Shown: positions 1 to 8,475 of the stretch, piece after piece
Numbering within the stretch: the stretch's first letter is position 1
How the letters are laid out: each line of letters begins with the position of its first letter
Source of the DNA: Marinicella rhabdoformis
GTDB lineage: Bacteria > Pseudomonadota > Gammaproteobacteria > Xanthomonadales > Marinicellaceae
NCBI RefSeq assembly: GCF_009671245.1
Contig: NZ_VTFS01000001.1
Span: 779,914 to 843,913 of the forward strand
Direction of reading: 5' to 3'
DNA length: 64,000 bases
Made by a program: the position numbers and the translations under genes
Notes under the pieces: model-generated
What the model was told of the DNA's origin: nothing
The model's database searches: none
Seen by the model: the letters and a program-made list of their open reading frames with translations, nothing else

Positions 1-1189
1 AACCATCAATTTTGTTAAACCAAATGGCGCCCACTTCTTGGTAATTTTTCCAAACATCCTCATCATCTAATAATGATTCTACAGATTCATTTAAGCTGGC
101 TATATTGACATCATTACCTGTGTTGACTCCTTGTTCGTTACCAAACTGATACTGCCTACACACTTGGGTGATAGGAGAGAGTTTTTGGGTGGTCTCATCT
201 AACGTCAGTTTATTACTGGAGGAATAATTGATATTGCAGTCGGCTAATTCAGTGTTAGCCGTATAAAACGTAAAATCTTGATCAGATACGGGTTCTTCTA
301 AATTCATACCCGGCTTAACATTGGGCGCGTTCCTGTTGTGCTCAAACGTGGCCCAAATCATTTCAGGATGACCTTCCACAATGCCGCCGATATGAAAGCC
401 AACCAAAGCAACAGTCACAGTTTCAACTTGGTCCCTATCTAATTCTATGCCATTACTGCCATTCCTTAATTTAGAAACTTTGGTTTCAGTGGTAAACATT
501 CCCGAAGTGTCATCACCTGCATCAACAATAACCCAAGAAGCTTTCAGCTCCATTGAGCCTGCCGTTCCTGTGATAGGAAAAGTGGTGGTAGGATCCGCTT
601 TGACCAGCGCACGTAAATTATCAGGATTGGTTAATTTGTTATCTTCAATAAACCCAACGAAAGTGTCATCTAGATACTGTGAATAATAAACCGCCCTGTT
701 GTTATGACCAACAAAAATACCATCTGTTCCGGCTTGTAAAAATTCATCAAAGGAACCATTTGAGTCACGTTTGGTCATGCGAGGCAAGAAACCTTCACTT
801 TCCAAGCCCAACAAAGATTCAGGGCTCTTGAAACTCATAAACCTGGGCTCTCCATTCACATCTTGGGTTAACCAAAGAAAGTTTTGCCATGCCCATTGAT
901 GAAAGACACAATTACTCGAACTGACAAATGCCGCATCATTAGTTCTTTTTGTTTGACTGTGTGGAAACCAGTTTGGATCAGCTGTACAAGCTGCACTGTT
1001 TAGCTCCGGCTTGATAATGGCTTGCTTTGCAACCACCTTATTTTGTACAGGTTCATTTTCAGCAACCTTTGACTGCTTAATGGTACTGGACGATGTTTCA
1101 TCCTTTTTTGACTGCTGGTACCAATACAGGCCGCCAACAACGATGATTAATGTTACCAACACAGCAACATTACGAATTGATTTACTCAT
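1..1189 (-). CDS. Membrane-anchored protein of unknown function (3' end beyond window)
   Basis: The frame is open from an ATG at 1189 to the window edge, about 396 codons, so the C-terminus is missing. Residues 7-23 form one hydrophobic segment followed by a polar Ser/Lys/Gln linker, which suggests a signal anchor with the body in the periplasm. The body has scattered Cys residues, a Trp-rich stretch near residue 100 (HQWAWQNFLWL), and a segment ALVGFHIGGIVEGHPE followed by MIWATFEHNRNAP. I recall a similar stretch from uncharacterised proteobacterial secreted proteins, but I cannot name a function. It is convergent with nothing here; htpG ends about 290 bases upstream and is read in the same direction. 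Confidence 0.8.
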   Translation of the reverse strand, partial: MSKSIRNVAVLVTLIIVVGGLYWYQQSKKDETSSSTIKQSKVAENEPVQNKVVAKQAIIKPELNSAACTADPNWFPHSQTKRTNDAAFVSSSNCVFHQWAWQNFLWLTQDVNGEPRFMSFKSPESLLGLESEGFLPRMTKRDSNGSFDEFLQAGTDGIFVGHNNRAVYYSQYLDDTFVGFIEDNKLTNPDNLRALVKADPTTTFPITGTAGSMELKASWVIVDAGDDTSGMFTTETKVSKLRNGSNGIELDRDQVETVTVALVGFHIGGIVEGHPEMIWATFEHNRNAPNVKPGMNLEEPVSDQDFTFYTANTELADCNINYSSSNKLTLDETTQKLSPITQVCRQYQFGNEQGVNTGNDVNIASLNESVESLLDDEDVWKNYQEVGAIWFNKIDG

Positions 1190-1481
1190 ACTTCTCCCCT
1201 AATTTTTGATTTTAAAAGTATGCTAAATTACAATTTTTTCACCCTGGCCTTATACTTTAGATGAGGCCATGTTTTGAAAATTGAGCTTTTCAAGGGTTTA
1301 TTTTTTTGTGAGGTTTAGCATTTAATAAGTGCCAATGAGTGGGGCAAAATCTCAGAGAATATTTTATTTTTTTAATTGGTGTTATCGACCGCTAAAATAA
1401 ATTTTTTAAATTCACAATAAAAAAAGCGCCACCTGAGTGACGCTTCTGCTTTGAACATTCATGAAGTTTTTAAAACTGAGT
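1190..1481. other. Intergenic region, about 290 bases, no gene seen
   Basis: This AT-rich stretch separates htpG from the partial gene that begins at 1189. The only clear element is the htpG terminator near 1419-1445. The rest should carry the promoter of the partial gene, but I cannot place -35 and -10 boxes with confidence. Confidence 0.5.
1419..1445 (-). terminator. Rho-independent terminator of htpG
   Basis: On the minus strand an AAGCG/CGCTT stem, with a mismatch and two further pairs, is followed by a run of seven T. It lies about 40 bases past the htpG stop codon. Confidence 0.75.
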
Positions 1482-3374
1482 TTACTTCATGATTTCCAAC
1501 ATCAATTTATTCAACTGGTGAACGTATTGTGCAGGGTTTTTCAACTGTCCACCTTCGGCCAGCAAGGCTTGTTGGAACAACATGTCAGACCATTGTGCGA
1601 AGCGGTCTTCATCTGCCACTTGTTCAATGTGCTTAACCAAGGCGTGGTCTAAATTGATTTCCAAAGCAGGTAATTGCGAAGGCATCGACTGCCCAGCTTG
1701 CTCCATTAATTTCTGCATGTGAATCGCCATCGCATCTTCGTCCATCACCAAACAACTGGCAGAATCAACCAAACGACTTGAAGCCGTCACGTCGCTTACC
1801 TTGTCCTTCAAATTTTCTTTGATTTGATTCAGAAAGTTTTTCGCTTCTTCCGGTGTTTCTTTTTCTTCTTCCTTATCTTCGCCCAGGTCTAATTTACCCT
1901 TGGCAACTGACTGGAATTTCTTGCCGTCATAATCAGTGACGTGGCTCATGATCCACTCGTCAATGCGGTTGTGCATCAACAACACTTCAATGCCTTTTTT
2001 CTTGAACAACTCCAAGTGCGGCGAATTTTTAACCGCTTCGTAAGATTCACCTGTTAAGTAGTAAATCTTGTCTTGGTCACCCGTCATGCGACCGATGTAA
2101 TCATCCAAGGCGATGTTTTCATCGGCATTGTCATTTTCTGTAGATGAGAAACGCAACAGCTTCAAAACGGCTTCACGGTTAGCGAAATCTTCAACCACAC
2201 CTTCTTTCAAGATGTCGCCGAACTCAGTCCAAAATTTGGCATATGATTCTGCATCAACGGCTTTCTTTTTCAACAAGCCCAAAACACGTTTAACCAAACC
2301 CGTGCGGATTTTTTGTAACAAAGGGTTGTCTTGTAAAATTTCACGCGACACGTTCAAAGGCAAATCATTTGAATCAACGATTCCTTTAACAAATCGCAAG
2401 TAATTAGGCATCAACTCTTTCGCCGCATCCATGATGAACACACGCTTGACATACAACTTCAAACCTTCACGGTCTTCAGGGTTTTGAAACATGCCAAAAG
2501 GTGATTTTGAAGGAATGTATAACAAGTTGCTGTAGCTCTGCGTGCCTTCAATGTGGTTATGAGACCAGTAGGCCGCGTCATTGAAGTCATTGGTCAATTG
2601 CTTATAAAAGCCTTGGTAGTCTTCGTCTTTTAACTCACTTGGCGCTTTTTTCCATAAAGCAGTGGCGTCATTAACCACTTCGTATTCTGGTGTTTTGGCT
2701 GGAATTTCATTGCCTTCATCGTCTTTTTCTGGGTAGGTCACTTCCAACATTTTGATTGGGAAAGCCACATGCTCAGAATATTTTTTAACCAAGCTTTTTA
2801 AACGGAAGTTATCTGCAAAGTCAGCTTCTTCTTCTCGCAAATGTAAGATGATTTCAGTACCCACATCTTCTTTTTCGATGTTTTCCAAAGTGTAAGCAGA
2901 TTTACCATCAGATTTCCAAGAAACAGCATCAACTGCATCAGCACCGGCTTTTCTGGTTCGGATTTCAACTTCGTCCGCTACGATGAATGATGCATAAAAA
3001 CCGACACCAAATTGACCAATCAAATTGGCATCATCACGGTCTTTTTTGGCAATTGATTCTAAATACTTCTTGGTGCCTGAGTTCGCAATGGTTCCGATGT
3101 TAGTCATCACTTCGTCACGCGTCATGCCAATACCATTATCTGAAATGGTGACTGTTTTGGCTTCCGCATCAAAGTCAATTTTGATGTGTAAATCATCAGA
3201 ACCCAAAGCATTATTTTTAATCGCCTCAAAGCGACGTTTGTCGCAAGCATCAGAAGCATTTGAAATCAATTCGCGCAAAAAGATTTCTTTGTTTGAGTAA
3301 AGTGAGTGAATCACCAAGTCCAAAACTTGATTCACTTCAGCTTGAAATTCAAATTTTTCAGCAGTTTGTGTCAC
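1482..3374 (-). CDS. htpG: Molecular chaperone HtpG (Hsp90 family)
   Basis: This is a 630-residue cytosolic ATP-dependent chaperone of normal bacterial Hsp90 length. The N-terminal Bergerat ATPase fold is intact: RELISNASDACDK with Glu35 and Asn39, DNGIGM at 79-84 and GQFGVGFYASF at 120-130. The middle domain contains the conserved NVSREILQ, which includes the catalytic-loop Arg. The C-terminal dimerisation domain is present, without the eukaryotic MEEVD tail. It is monocistronic, divergent from ylqF across 116 bases, and followed by a clear terminator. No heat-shock promoter could be assigned by eye. Confidence 0.97.
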   Translation of the reverse strand: MTQTAEKFEFQAEVNQVLDLVIHSLYSNKEIFLRELISNASDACDKRRFEAIKNNALGSDDLHIKIDFDAEAKTVTISDNGIGMTRDEVMTNIGTIANSGTKKYLESIAKKDRDDANLIGQFGVGFYASFIVADEVEIRTRKAGADAVDAVSWKSDGKSAYTLENIEKEDVGTEIILHLREEEADFADNFRLKSLVKKYSEHVAFPIKMLEVTYPEKDDEGNEIPAKTPEYEVVNDATALWKKAPSELKDEDYQGFYKQLTNDFNDAAYWSHNHIEGTQSYSNLLYIPSKSPFGMFQNPEDREGLKLYVKRVFIMDAAKELMPNYLRFVKGIVDSNDLPLNVSREILQDNPLLQKIRTGLVKRVLGLLKKKAVDAESYAKFWTEFGDILKEGVVEDFANREAVLKLLRFSSTENDNADENIALDDYIGRMTGDQDKIYYLTGESYEAVKNSPHLELFKKKGIEVLLMHNRIDEWIMSHVTDYDGKKFQSVAKGKLDLGEDKEEEKETPEEAKNFLNQIKENLKDKVSDVTASSRLVDSASCLVMDEDAMAIHMQKLMEQAGQSMPSQLPALEINLDHALVKHIEQVADEDRFAQWSDMLFQQALLAEGGQLKNPAQYVHQLNKLMLEIMK

Positions 3375-3490
3375 GTGTTACCTCTTTGTGATAAATATTA
3401 AGTTGCCAGCAAAGTAAGGTTTGTCACGCAGTTTTCAAGGTGTGTTTATACAATTTACTGTAAAATGGCGTTTTTTTTCGAGCACATCGA

Positions 3491-4447
3491 ATGAACATCA
3501 ACTGGTTTCCGGGCCACATGCACAAAGCACAAAAGGAAATACGTCAATTATTACCTGAGGTTGACATGGTGATTGAGGTGATTGATGCGCGCTTGCCTTA
3601 CAGCTCTCAAAACCCTTTATTGCAAAGTATTCGCCGAGATAAACCCTGCATCAAATTACTCAACAAATCTGATTTAGCTGATGTTGAATTAACAGCACAA
3701 TGGATTAATTGTTTAGAACAGGATGACACCATCCGAGCCTATGCCGTGAATTCAGACCAGCCTAACTTGGTACAACAAATCCCTAACTGGGTGCGTGCCA
3801 TGTTTCCAGAACGTGAAGAAAACAAAAAACCCATACAAGTGATGATCATGGGCATCCCCAATGTCGGTAAATCAACCATCATCAATGCGATTGCCGAACG
3901 TAACATTGCCAAAACAGGGAACGAAGCGGCTGTCACCAAACGTCAACAACGCATCAAGCTGCGTGACAATGTGATCTTGCACGACACACCTGGCGTGTTA
4001 TGGCCAAAATTCGACAACCAAAATTCTGCGTTTAGACTGGCATTCACAGGTGGCATCAAGGACACCGTAGTTGATCACGAGGAAGTGGCGTTTTTTGGCG
4101 CTGAATACTTGTTAAAAACCTATCCAGACATGCTCAAGGAGCGTTTTGATTTTGATCCTTTGCCCCATGATGAATATGAGTTACTGGCTAAAATTGGTGC
4201 CAAACGTGGTTCTTTACGCGCTGGCGGTCGTGTCGACTTAGATAAAGTGTCTAAGATTTTCATCAACGAATACCGCACCGGACAAATGGGACCGATGACT
4301 TTGGAAACACCTGAGATGATGGACCAAGAGTTAGCAGAAGTTGAAAAAATGTTAGCCAAGAAAGCAGCCAAAAAAGCGGCTCGTAAAGAATCGTTTCAAG
4401 GCCAAAATAAGAGCGCAGGTAAAGGAAAACCCAAAAGAAAAAAATAA
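3491..4447 (+). CDS. ylqF: Ribosome biogenesis GTPase YlqF/RbgA
   Basis: A 318-residue GTPase of the circularly permuted YlqF/YawG family, which acts in late assembly of the 50S subunit. The permuted motif order is visible: G4 NKSD at 58-61 comes before the P-loop GIPNVGKST at 121-129 and G3 DTPG at 165-168. The N-terminus NWFPGHMHKA is diagnostic of the family. The C-terminal 25-30 residues are very rich in Lys and Arg, consistent with rRNA contact. Its TAA overlaps the ATG of the next gene (TAATG), so ylqF and rluA are translationally coupled. Confidence 0.93.
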   Translation: MNINWFPGHMHKAQKEIRQLLPEVDMVIEVIDARLPYSSQNPLLQSIRRDKPCIKLLNKSDLADVELTAQWINCLEQDDTIRAYAVNSDQPNLVQQIPNWVRAMFPEREENKKPIQVMIMGIPNVGKSTIINAIAERNIAKTGNEAAVTKRQQRIKLRDNVILHDTPGVLWPKFDNQNSAFRLAFTGGIKDTVVDHEEVAFFGAEYLLKTYPDMLKERFDFDPLPHDEYELLAKIGAKRGSLRAGGRVDLDKVSKIFINEYRTGQMGPMTLETPEMMDQELAEVEKMLAKKAAKKAARKESFQGQNKSAGKGKPKRKK

Positions 4448-5115
4448 TGGCTGCCAAAGATTTTGTTTACCAACCACCTTCAGCTGCGTTGGACATCATC
4501 CATGCTGATGACGATGTGATCGTATTAAATAAGCCTGCGGGTTTGCTTTCAGTTCCAGGTCGTTTGGATGAGCACAAAGATTGTTTACAAACCCGTGTTC
4601 AAGCCCAGTTTCCCACTGCTTTGACTGTCCATCGATTAGACATGGAAACTTCGGGTATCGTCATCATGGCATTGAACAAAGCCGCACAATCTTCTTTGGC
4701 GAGGCAATTTCAAGAAAGGCTGACCCAAAAAACATACATCGCTCGCGTATATGGCCATGTGACTGAAGTCAGAGGTACAGTCGAAGCCCCATTGATTTGC
4801 GATTGGCCGAACAGACCGAAGCAAATGGTGGATTTTGACAACGGCAAACCTTCGACCACGCACTACAAAGTTTTGAATCAAGAAGCCGAAACAACACTGA
4901 TTGAACTCACTCCAGTGACTGGTCGGTCTCATCAATTACGCGTACACATGCTGCACATTGGCCATGTGATCGTTGGCGACCGTTTATACGCCACCAGAAA
5001 GGCATTGGCTTTTTCTGACCGCTTACAGCTACACAGTCAATCTTTATCTTTCAAACACCCTTCCTCTGACCAAACCATGTCATTCGAATCCAAGCCGACA
5101 TTTGTAAGCACCTGA
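4447..5115 (+). CDS. rluA: RNA pseudouridine synthase, RluA family
   Basis: A 222-residue enzyme matching the length of E. coli RluA (23S rRNA U746 and tRNA U32). The catalytic motif HRLDMETSG at 62-70 has the nucleophile Asp65. The family motifs LNKPAGLLSVPG near 28-38 and GRSHQLRVHM near 158-168 are present, and there is no N-terminal S4 domain, which favours RluA over RluC/D. The start overlaps the ylqF stop by one base. The coupling to ylqF fits a shared role in large-subunit maturation. The exact target uridine cannot be read from sequence. Confidence 0.88.
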   Translation: MAAKDFVYQPPSAALDIIHADDDVIVLNKPAGLLSVPGRLDEHKDCLQTRVQAQFPTALTVHRLDMETSGIVIMALNKAAQSSLARQFQERLTQKTYIARVYGHVTEVRGTVEAPLICDWPNRPKQMVDFDNGKPSTTHYKVLNQEAETTLIELTPVTGRSHQLRVHMLHIGHVIVGDRLYATRKALAFSDRLQLHSQSLSFKHPSSDQTMSFESKPTFVST

Positions 5116-5160
5116 TTTTTAGTCTAAAATGTTTGCTTTTCTCTAACTGAGCATACCAAC

Positions 5161-6120
5161 ATGAAAAGAACCATTTTGATCACTGCGGTCTTAAGCACAT
5201 TAACATTCAATGGCATGGCCAAAGAGCCAAAAACTGAAGAAAAACCACCAGTTGAAGTGGCAACAACAGAAGTGGTCCCTGGCATTTATATGCTTTCGGG
5301 TGTGAATGGCTTCATTGGCGGTAACATCGGTTTGTTGACCGGTGAAGATGCCACCATTCTGATTGATGATGCCATGCCTCCTTTTTTGGACAAGTTGAAA
5401 AATGCCGTTCAAAATGTGGCTGGCAAACCCATTGACTTTCTTGTTAACACACACGTTCATGGCGATCACACAGGTAACAATGAAGCCTTGGGCAAAGGGC
5501 ATGAACACGGTAAAACTCACATTGTTGCTCACGAGAACTTACGCCATCACATGATAACCAAAGGCGTACAAGGGCCTGAAGGTATGGTTCCAGCACCAGA
5601 ATCTGCTTTACCTGTCATGACCTTTTCAGACCAAATGACCTTCCACTTCAACAAACAACCTGCCACCGTGTTTCACGTCCCGAAAGCTCACACAGATGGT
5701 GATGCCGTGATTCATTTTTCTGAAGCCAATGTGATTCATACGGGTGATACTTTTTTCAATGGCCTGTTCCCCTATGTGGATTTGGATTCAGGTGGTTCAG
5801 TAGACGGCTATATTCATGCCCAATTAAAAGTCATCAGCATGGCAAACGATGAAACAAAAATCATTCCAGGACATGGCCCCTTGGCCGATAAAGCTGACTT
5901 GCAAAAAGCGGTTGATATGTTGATTGACTCAAAACAACTCATTCAAAAAGCCATAAACGATGGCCAAAACCTAGACCAAATTTTAAAAGCCAACCCTTTA
6001 CAAAAATACCATGATGATTGGAACTGGGGCTTTATTTCTACTGAACGCATGGCGACTCAATTATTCAATGACTTGAGCCATCAAAAAGCACACGCTTCTG
6101 GCGACGGGCACCAACACTAA
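5161..6120 (+). CDS. Periplasmic metallo-beta-lactamase-fold hydrolase
   Basis: A 319-residue protein with a signal peptide (residues 1-20, ending FNGMA) and a metallo-beta-lactamase fold. The zinc motif is THVHGDH, with His98, His100, Asp102 and His103. A later HTGDTFF supplies the bridging Asp and PGHGPLADK the last His. The C-terminus is His-rich (HASGDGHQH), a possible extra metal site. It belongs to the broad exported MBL-fold family; substrate is unknown and I would not call it an antibiotic-resistance lactamase. It is monocistronic and convergent with the barrel protein gene at 6178, with a strong hairpin between them. Confidence 0.85.
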   Translation: MKRTILITAVLSTLTFNGMAKEPKTEEKPPVEVATTEVVPGIYMLSGVNGFIGGNIGLLTGEDATILIDDAMPPFLDKLKNAVQNVAGKPIDFLVNTHVHGDHTGNNEALGKGHEHGKTHIVAHENLRHHMITKGVQGPEGMVPAPESALPVMTFSDQMTFHFNKQPATVFHVPKAHTDGDAVIHFSEANVIHTGDTFFNGLFPYVDLDSGGSVDGYIHAQLKVISMANDETKIIPGHGPLADKADLQKAVDMLIDSKQLIQKAINDGQNLDQILKANPLQKYHDDWNWGFISTERMATQLFNDLSHQKAHASGDGHQH

Positions 6121-6137
6121 GTTTCAATTCATTCAGA

Positions 6138-6162
6138 CTGCCACTGAAGAACTCAGTGGCAG
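6138..6162. terminator. Hairpin between convergent genes
   Basis: A perfect 10-bp inverted repeat, CTGCCACTGA and TCAGTGGCAG, with a 5-base loop lies between two convergent genes. The plus-strand T tract is broken and the minus strand lacks one, so it is most likely a terminator for the MBL-fold gene. Confidence 0.7.
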
Positions 6163-6177
6163 TTTACTGATACTTTT

Positions 6178-7200
6178 TTAGAACGATTTCTGCCAACCCA
6201 AGTTCCACATGCCATCACTTTGCATTTGAATTCCTGCCAGGTCCTCTAGCAAGGGCAATTTATATTCCAAAGCCAAACGGTGTCCATTGAAGGCATTTGA
6301 GGCATTCGATATAAAATTCAAACCCAGACCCAAATTGAACCAGTTTCCACCAGAAAAATCAGCATTCGCAGCGGGCGTCATACTCATATTCTGTGCCATC
6401 ATCAAACGCGCATCACTGCCTTTGATGCTTTGTTTGTTTTTGGCTTCTAATCGGGCAGAAAAACTCCAACTGTTAGATATGTTTTTACTCGCCCATACAT
6501 TCAATTGGCTTTCGTGACCCAAACGATAATCAGCATCATTTTTGCCTGTTCTGAAGGTTCCCATAATTTGAGCACCAAAGGCGTGGCTTTCACGGTATAA
6601 ATTCCAAGTCAAGCCAAGGTTCACATCATAAGTTCCTGAACCTAACCTCATCCCATAAGGCAAAATTGAGTCATCACCCATAGGCGTGTCTCCTTTGGTG
6701 TTAATTGAACCTGTTGGTATACTTAAACCCAGGTTGAGGTGTAAACGGCTTTGACCCCAATTTTTAATTCGATACAAAGCACCCAGCCTGGAATCGGATG
6801 AACCCGATGTTTCGGTATGAAAACGCATACCCATGCGATTTTCCATGGTCATTTTCTTCTCTGCGTGGTTAATCATAGCCATAACAGTCCATCGATCGCT
6901 CGGGGCATACATAAACCCCAGCATGTGCATGCTCATATCCATTTCGATTGGAGCCATCATGTAGCTCTCTAACACTTGCGACGTACTCAAGTCGCGGCTG
7001 CCGCTTCCCACACCTGACATGGCCATATTCATGAATCGATAAGACATCATAAACTCACCTTTGTTGTGGGTGTGATCACCCATAACACCAATGGGTGCAT
7101 GTGTATTGGCGTTATTTTGCTGACTTTCATGCGCTTGAGCCGTCATGCTGAAGGCAATCACTGCCATCCATAGCTTTAATACAGACTGTTTTGTTTTCAT
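6178..7200 (-). CDS. Met/His-rich outer-membrane beta-barrel protein (transporter-like)
   Basis: A 340-residue protein with a signal peptide ending AQAHES. The mature N-terminus has a GVMGDHTHNKGEFMMSYRFM-type block that I associate with a family often annotated as transporter or MetA-like and found beside copper-handling genes. Alternating amphipathic strands run to a C-terminal aromatic residue (GWQKSF), typical of outer-membrane barrels. Residues 40-125 are exceptionally rich in Met with some His, which suggests soft-metal contact; this is inference. It is divergent from the RegB-like kinase gene, and a candidate RegA operator lies in the shared upstream region. Confidence 0.75.
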   Translation of the reverse strand: MKTKQSVLKLWMAVIAFSMTAQAHESQQNNANTHAPIGVMGDHTHNKGEFMMSYRFMNMAMSGVGSGSRDLSTSQVLESYMMAPIEMDMSMHMLGFMYAPSDRWTVMAMINHAEKKMTMENRMGMRFHTETSGSSDSRLGALYRIKNWGQSRLHLNLGLSIPTGSINTKGDTPMGDDSILPYGMRLGSGTYDVNLGLTWNLYRESHAFGAQIMGTFRTGKNDADYRLGHESQLNVWASKNISNSWSFSARLEAKNKQSIKGSDARLMMAQNMSMTPAANADFSGGNWFNLGLGLNFISNASNAFNGHRLALEYKLPLLEDLAGIQMQSDGMWNLGWQKSF

Positions 7201-7222
7201 AGGAACTCACATCAATAAAAAG

Positions 7223-7251
7223 ACCGCATTATATGAAAGCAAACCGCATTA
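7223..7251. repeat. Direct repeats ACCGCATTA, 20 bases apart
   Basis: Two identical 9-base copies at 7223-7231 and 7243-7251 are spaced exactly 20 bases, about two helical turns. They sit in the divergent promoter region between the barrel gene and regB, just left of the GCGAC/GTCGC palindrome. They may be tandem regulator sites. Confidence 0.5.
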
Positions 7252-7256
7252 AAGGC

Positions 7257-7271
7257 GCGACATTTTGTCGC
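7257..7271. promoter_or_regulatory. Candidate RegA-type operator
   Basis: A perfect inverted repeat GCGACA-TTT-TGTCGC, equivalent to GCGAC-N5-GTCGC, lies 70 bases upstream of the kinase start and 57 bases upstream of the divergent barrel gene. This matches, as I recall it, the GCGNC-gap-GNCGC pattern bound by RegA/PrrA regulators. Autoregulation by the adjacent pair is inferred. Confidence 0.6.
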
Positions 7272-7341
7272 ACACCCACATCCACAAACGCAGTCATGTT
7301 AACCTTGCATTCAAATCATCTTAATAACTTAACTGAAACAA

Positions 7342-8475
7342 ATGAATTCATTGTTTAGCTACCGCATAACGATTGCTTTAGGCTTAATAACCGTACTTAT
7401 ACTTAATGCTATTTTTGACTTTTGGGGTGAAACTTCAGCCGAATCGTGGTGGTTGGTGTCGTTATATCTCGGTATGGTTTGTTTAACGCAGTTATTCAGC
7501 GTCAAGACACATGATAAATGGTATCCAGTTACCATAGACTTATTTGTCTGGGGCCTTTTTTTCAGCTTCAATCAGGGCGTTTCTAATCCATTGATTTGGT
7601 GTTTATTTCTTCCCCCTTTATTTGCAGCCATCAAATTCAATAAATGGTTTGCTTGGCTAGCAACAACAACCGCCAACCTTATTTATTTACTGCTCTGGTA
7701 TTTACAAGCACCACCGGCCCATCACCACATGATGCAAAGCCATGTGATAGGTATGTGGCTGGGTTTTATAGCCATTTCACTGATGCTCACTTGGATCATT
7801 ACCACTTTAATGGAGCAACTGAAATCAAAAAATAAGGCGCTCATCGACTTACAACAGAAACAAGCTGAAGATTTTAATATGGTTAAAATGGCCACGCTTG
7901 CTACCAGCTTAGCCCACGAACTGGGTTCACCTTTACACAGCATCAAACTGCTGGTTAACGAATTATCTTATGACTTAAAAGACAGTGAACATGCCAAAGA
8001 CTGCCGTATCCTGGATGAACAAGTTACTCGATGTAAAAAAGCATTAGGTGAGTTAACTAAAATCACCACACAATCTGACACAAACACACACCAACAAGTG
8101 AATCTAAAAAACTATTTAAATGATATTTTAAACACATTCGAAGCCACACACCCATCAATTAAGATTCAAAATCTTTTATCAAAAGACATGCAGATCTTAA
8201 GTGATGATTTGCTGCCTTTGGTATTCTTAAATGTCATCAATAACTCCATCGCAGCAGGCAGCACCAACATTTTCCTTACTGCCCAATCCAAAAACAATGA
8301 AATTAACATCCTCATAAAAGATGACGGGGCCGGTTTAAATCATTCAGAGAAAAATGGACTGGGAATAGGGTTAAAATTAGCAGCACGCATCATGGAAGCC
8401 ATGAAAGGACAGTTAATTTTTCAGTGCACACCTGATGGTGCTGAAACTCAAATTCTCATACAACAAGCACCATGA
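7342..8475 (+). CDS. regB: Redox-sensing histidine kinase, RegB/PrrB/RoxS type
   Basis: A 377-residue kinase with about six membrane segments in residues 8-156, a dimerisation/phosphoacceptor helix SLAHELGSPLHS with His192, and a HATPase domain ending GIGLKLAARIMEAM. Three RegB hallmarks are visible: a membrane QGVSNPL at 78-84 equivalent to the quinone-binding GGxxNPF, HELGSPL in place of HELGTPL, and Cys231 in QVTRCKKAL, 39 residues after the phosphohistidine, where RegB carries its redox-active Cys. The stop overlaps the start of the response regulator gene (ATGA). Family knowledge: responds to the quinone pool and redox state, controlling respiratory and energy genes. Confidence 0.88.
   Translation: MNSLFSYRITIALGLITVLILNAIFDFWGETSAESWWLVSLYLGMVCLTQLFSVKTHDKWYPVTIDLFVWGLFFSFNQGVSNPLIWCLFLPPLFAAIKFNKWFAWLATTTANLIYLLLWYLQAPPAHHHMMQSHVIGMWLGFIAISLMLTWIITTLMEQLKSKNKALIDLQQKQAEDFNMVKMATLATSLAHELGSPLHSIKLLVNELSYDLKDSEHAKDCRILDEQVTRCKKALGELTKITTQSDTNTHQQVNLKNYLNDILNTFEATHPSIKIQNLLSKDMQILSDDLLPLVFLNVINNSIAAGSTNIFLTAQSKNNEINILIKDDGAGLNHSEKNGLGIGLKLAARIMEAMKGQLIFQCTPDGAETQILIQQAP

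Noticed and set aside
5161-6120. Calling the MBL-fold protein an antibiotic-resistance beta-lactamase
   Set aside because: Only the general fold motifs are visible, and exported MBL-fold proteins include many unrelated hydrolases.
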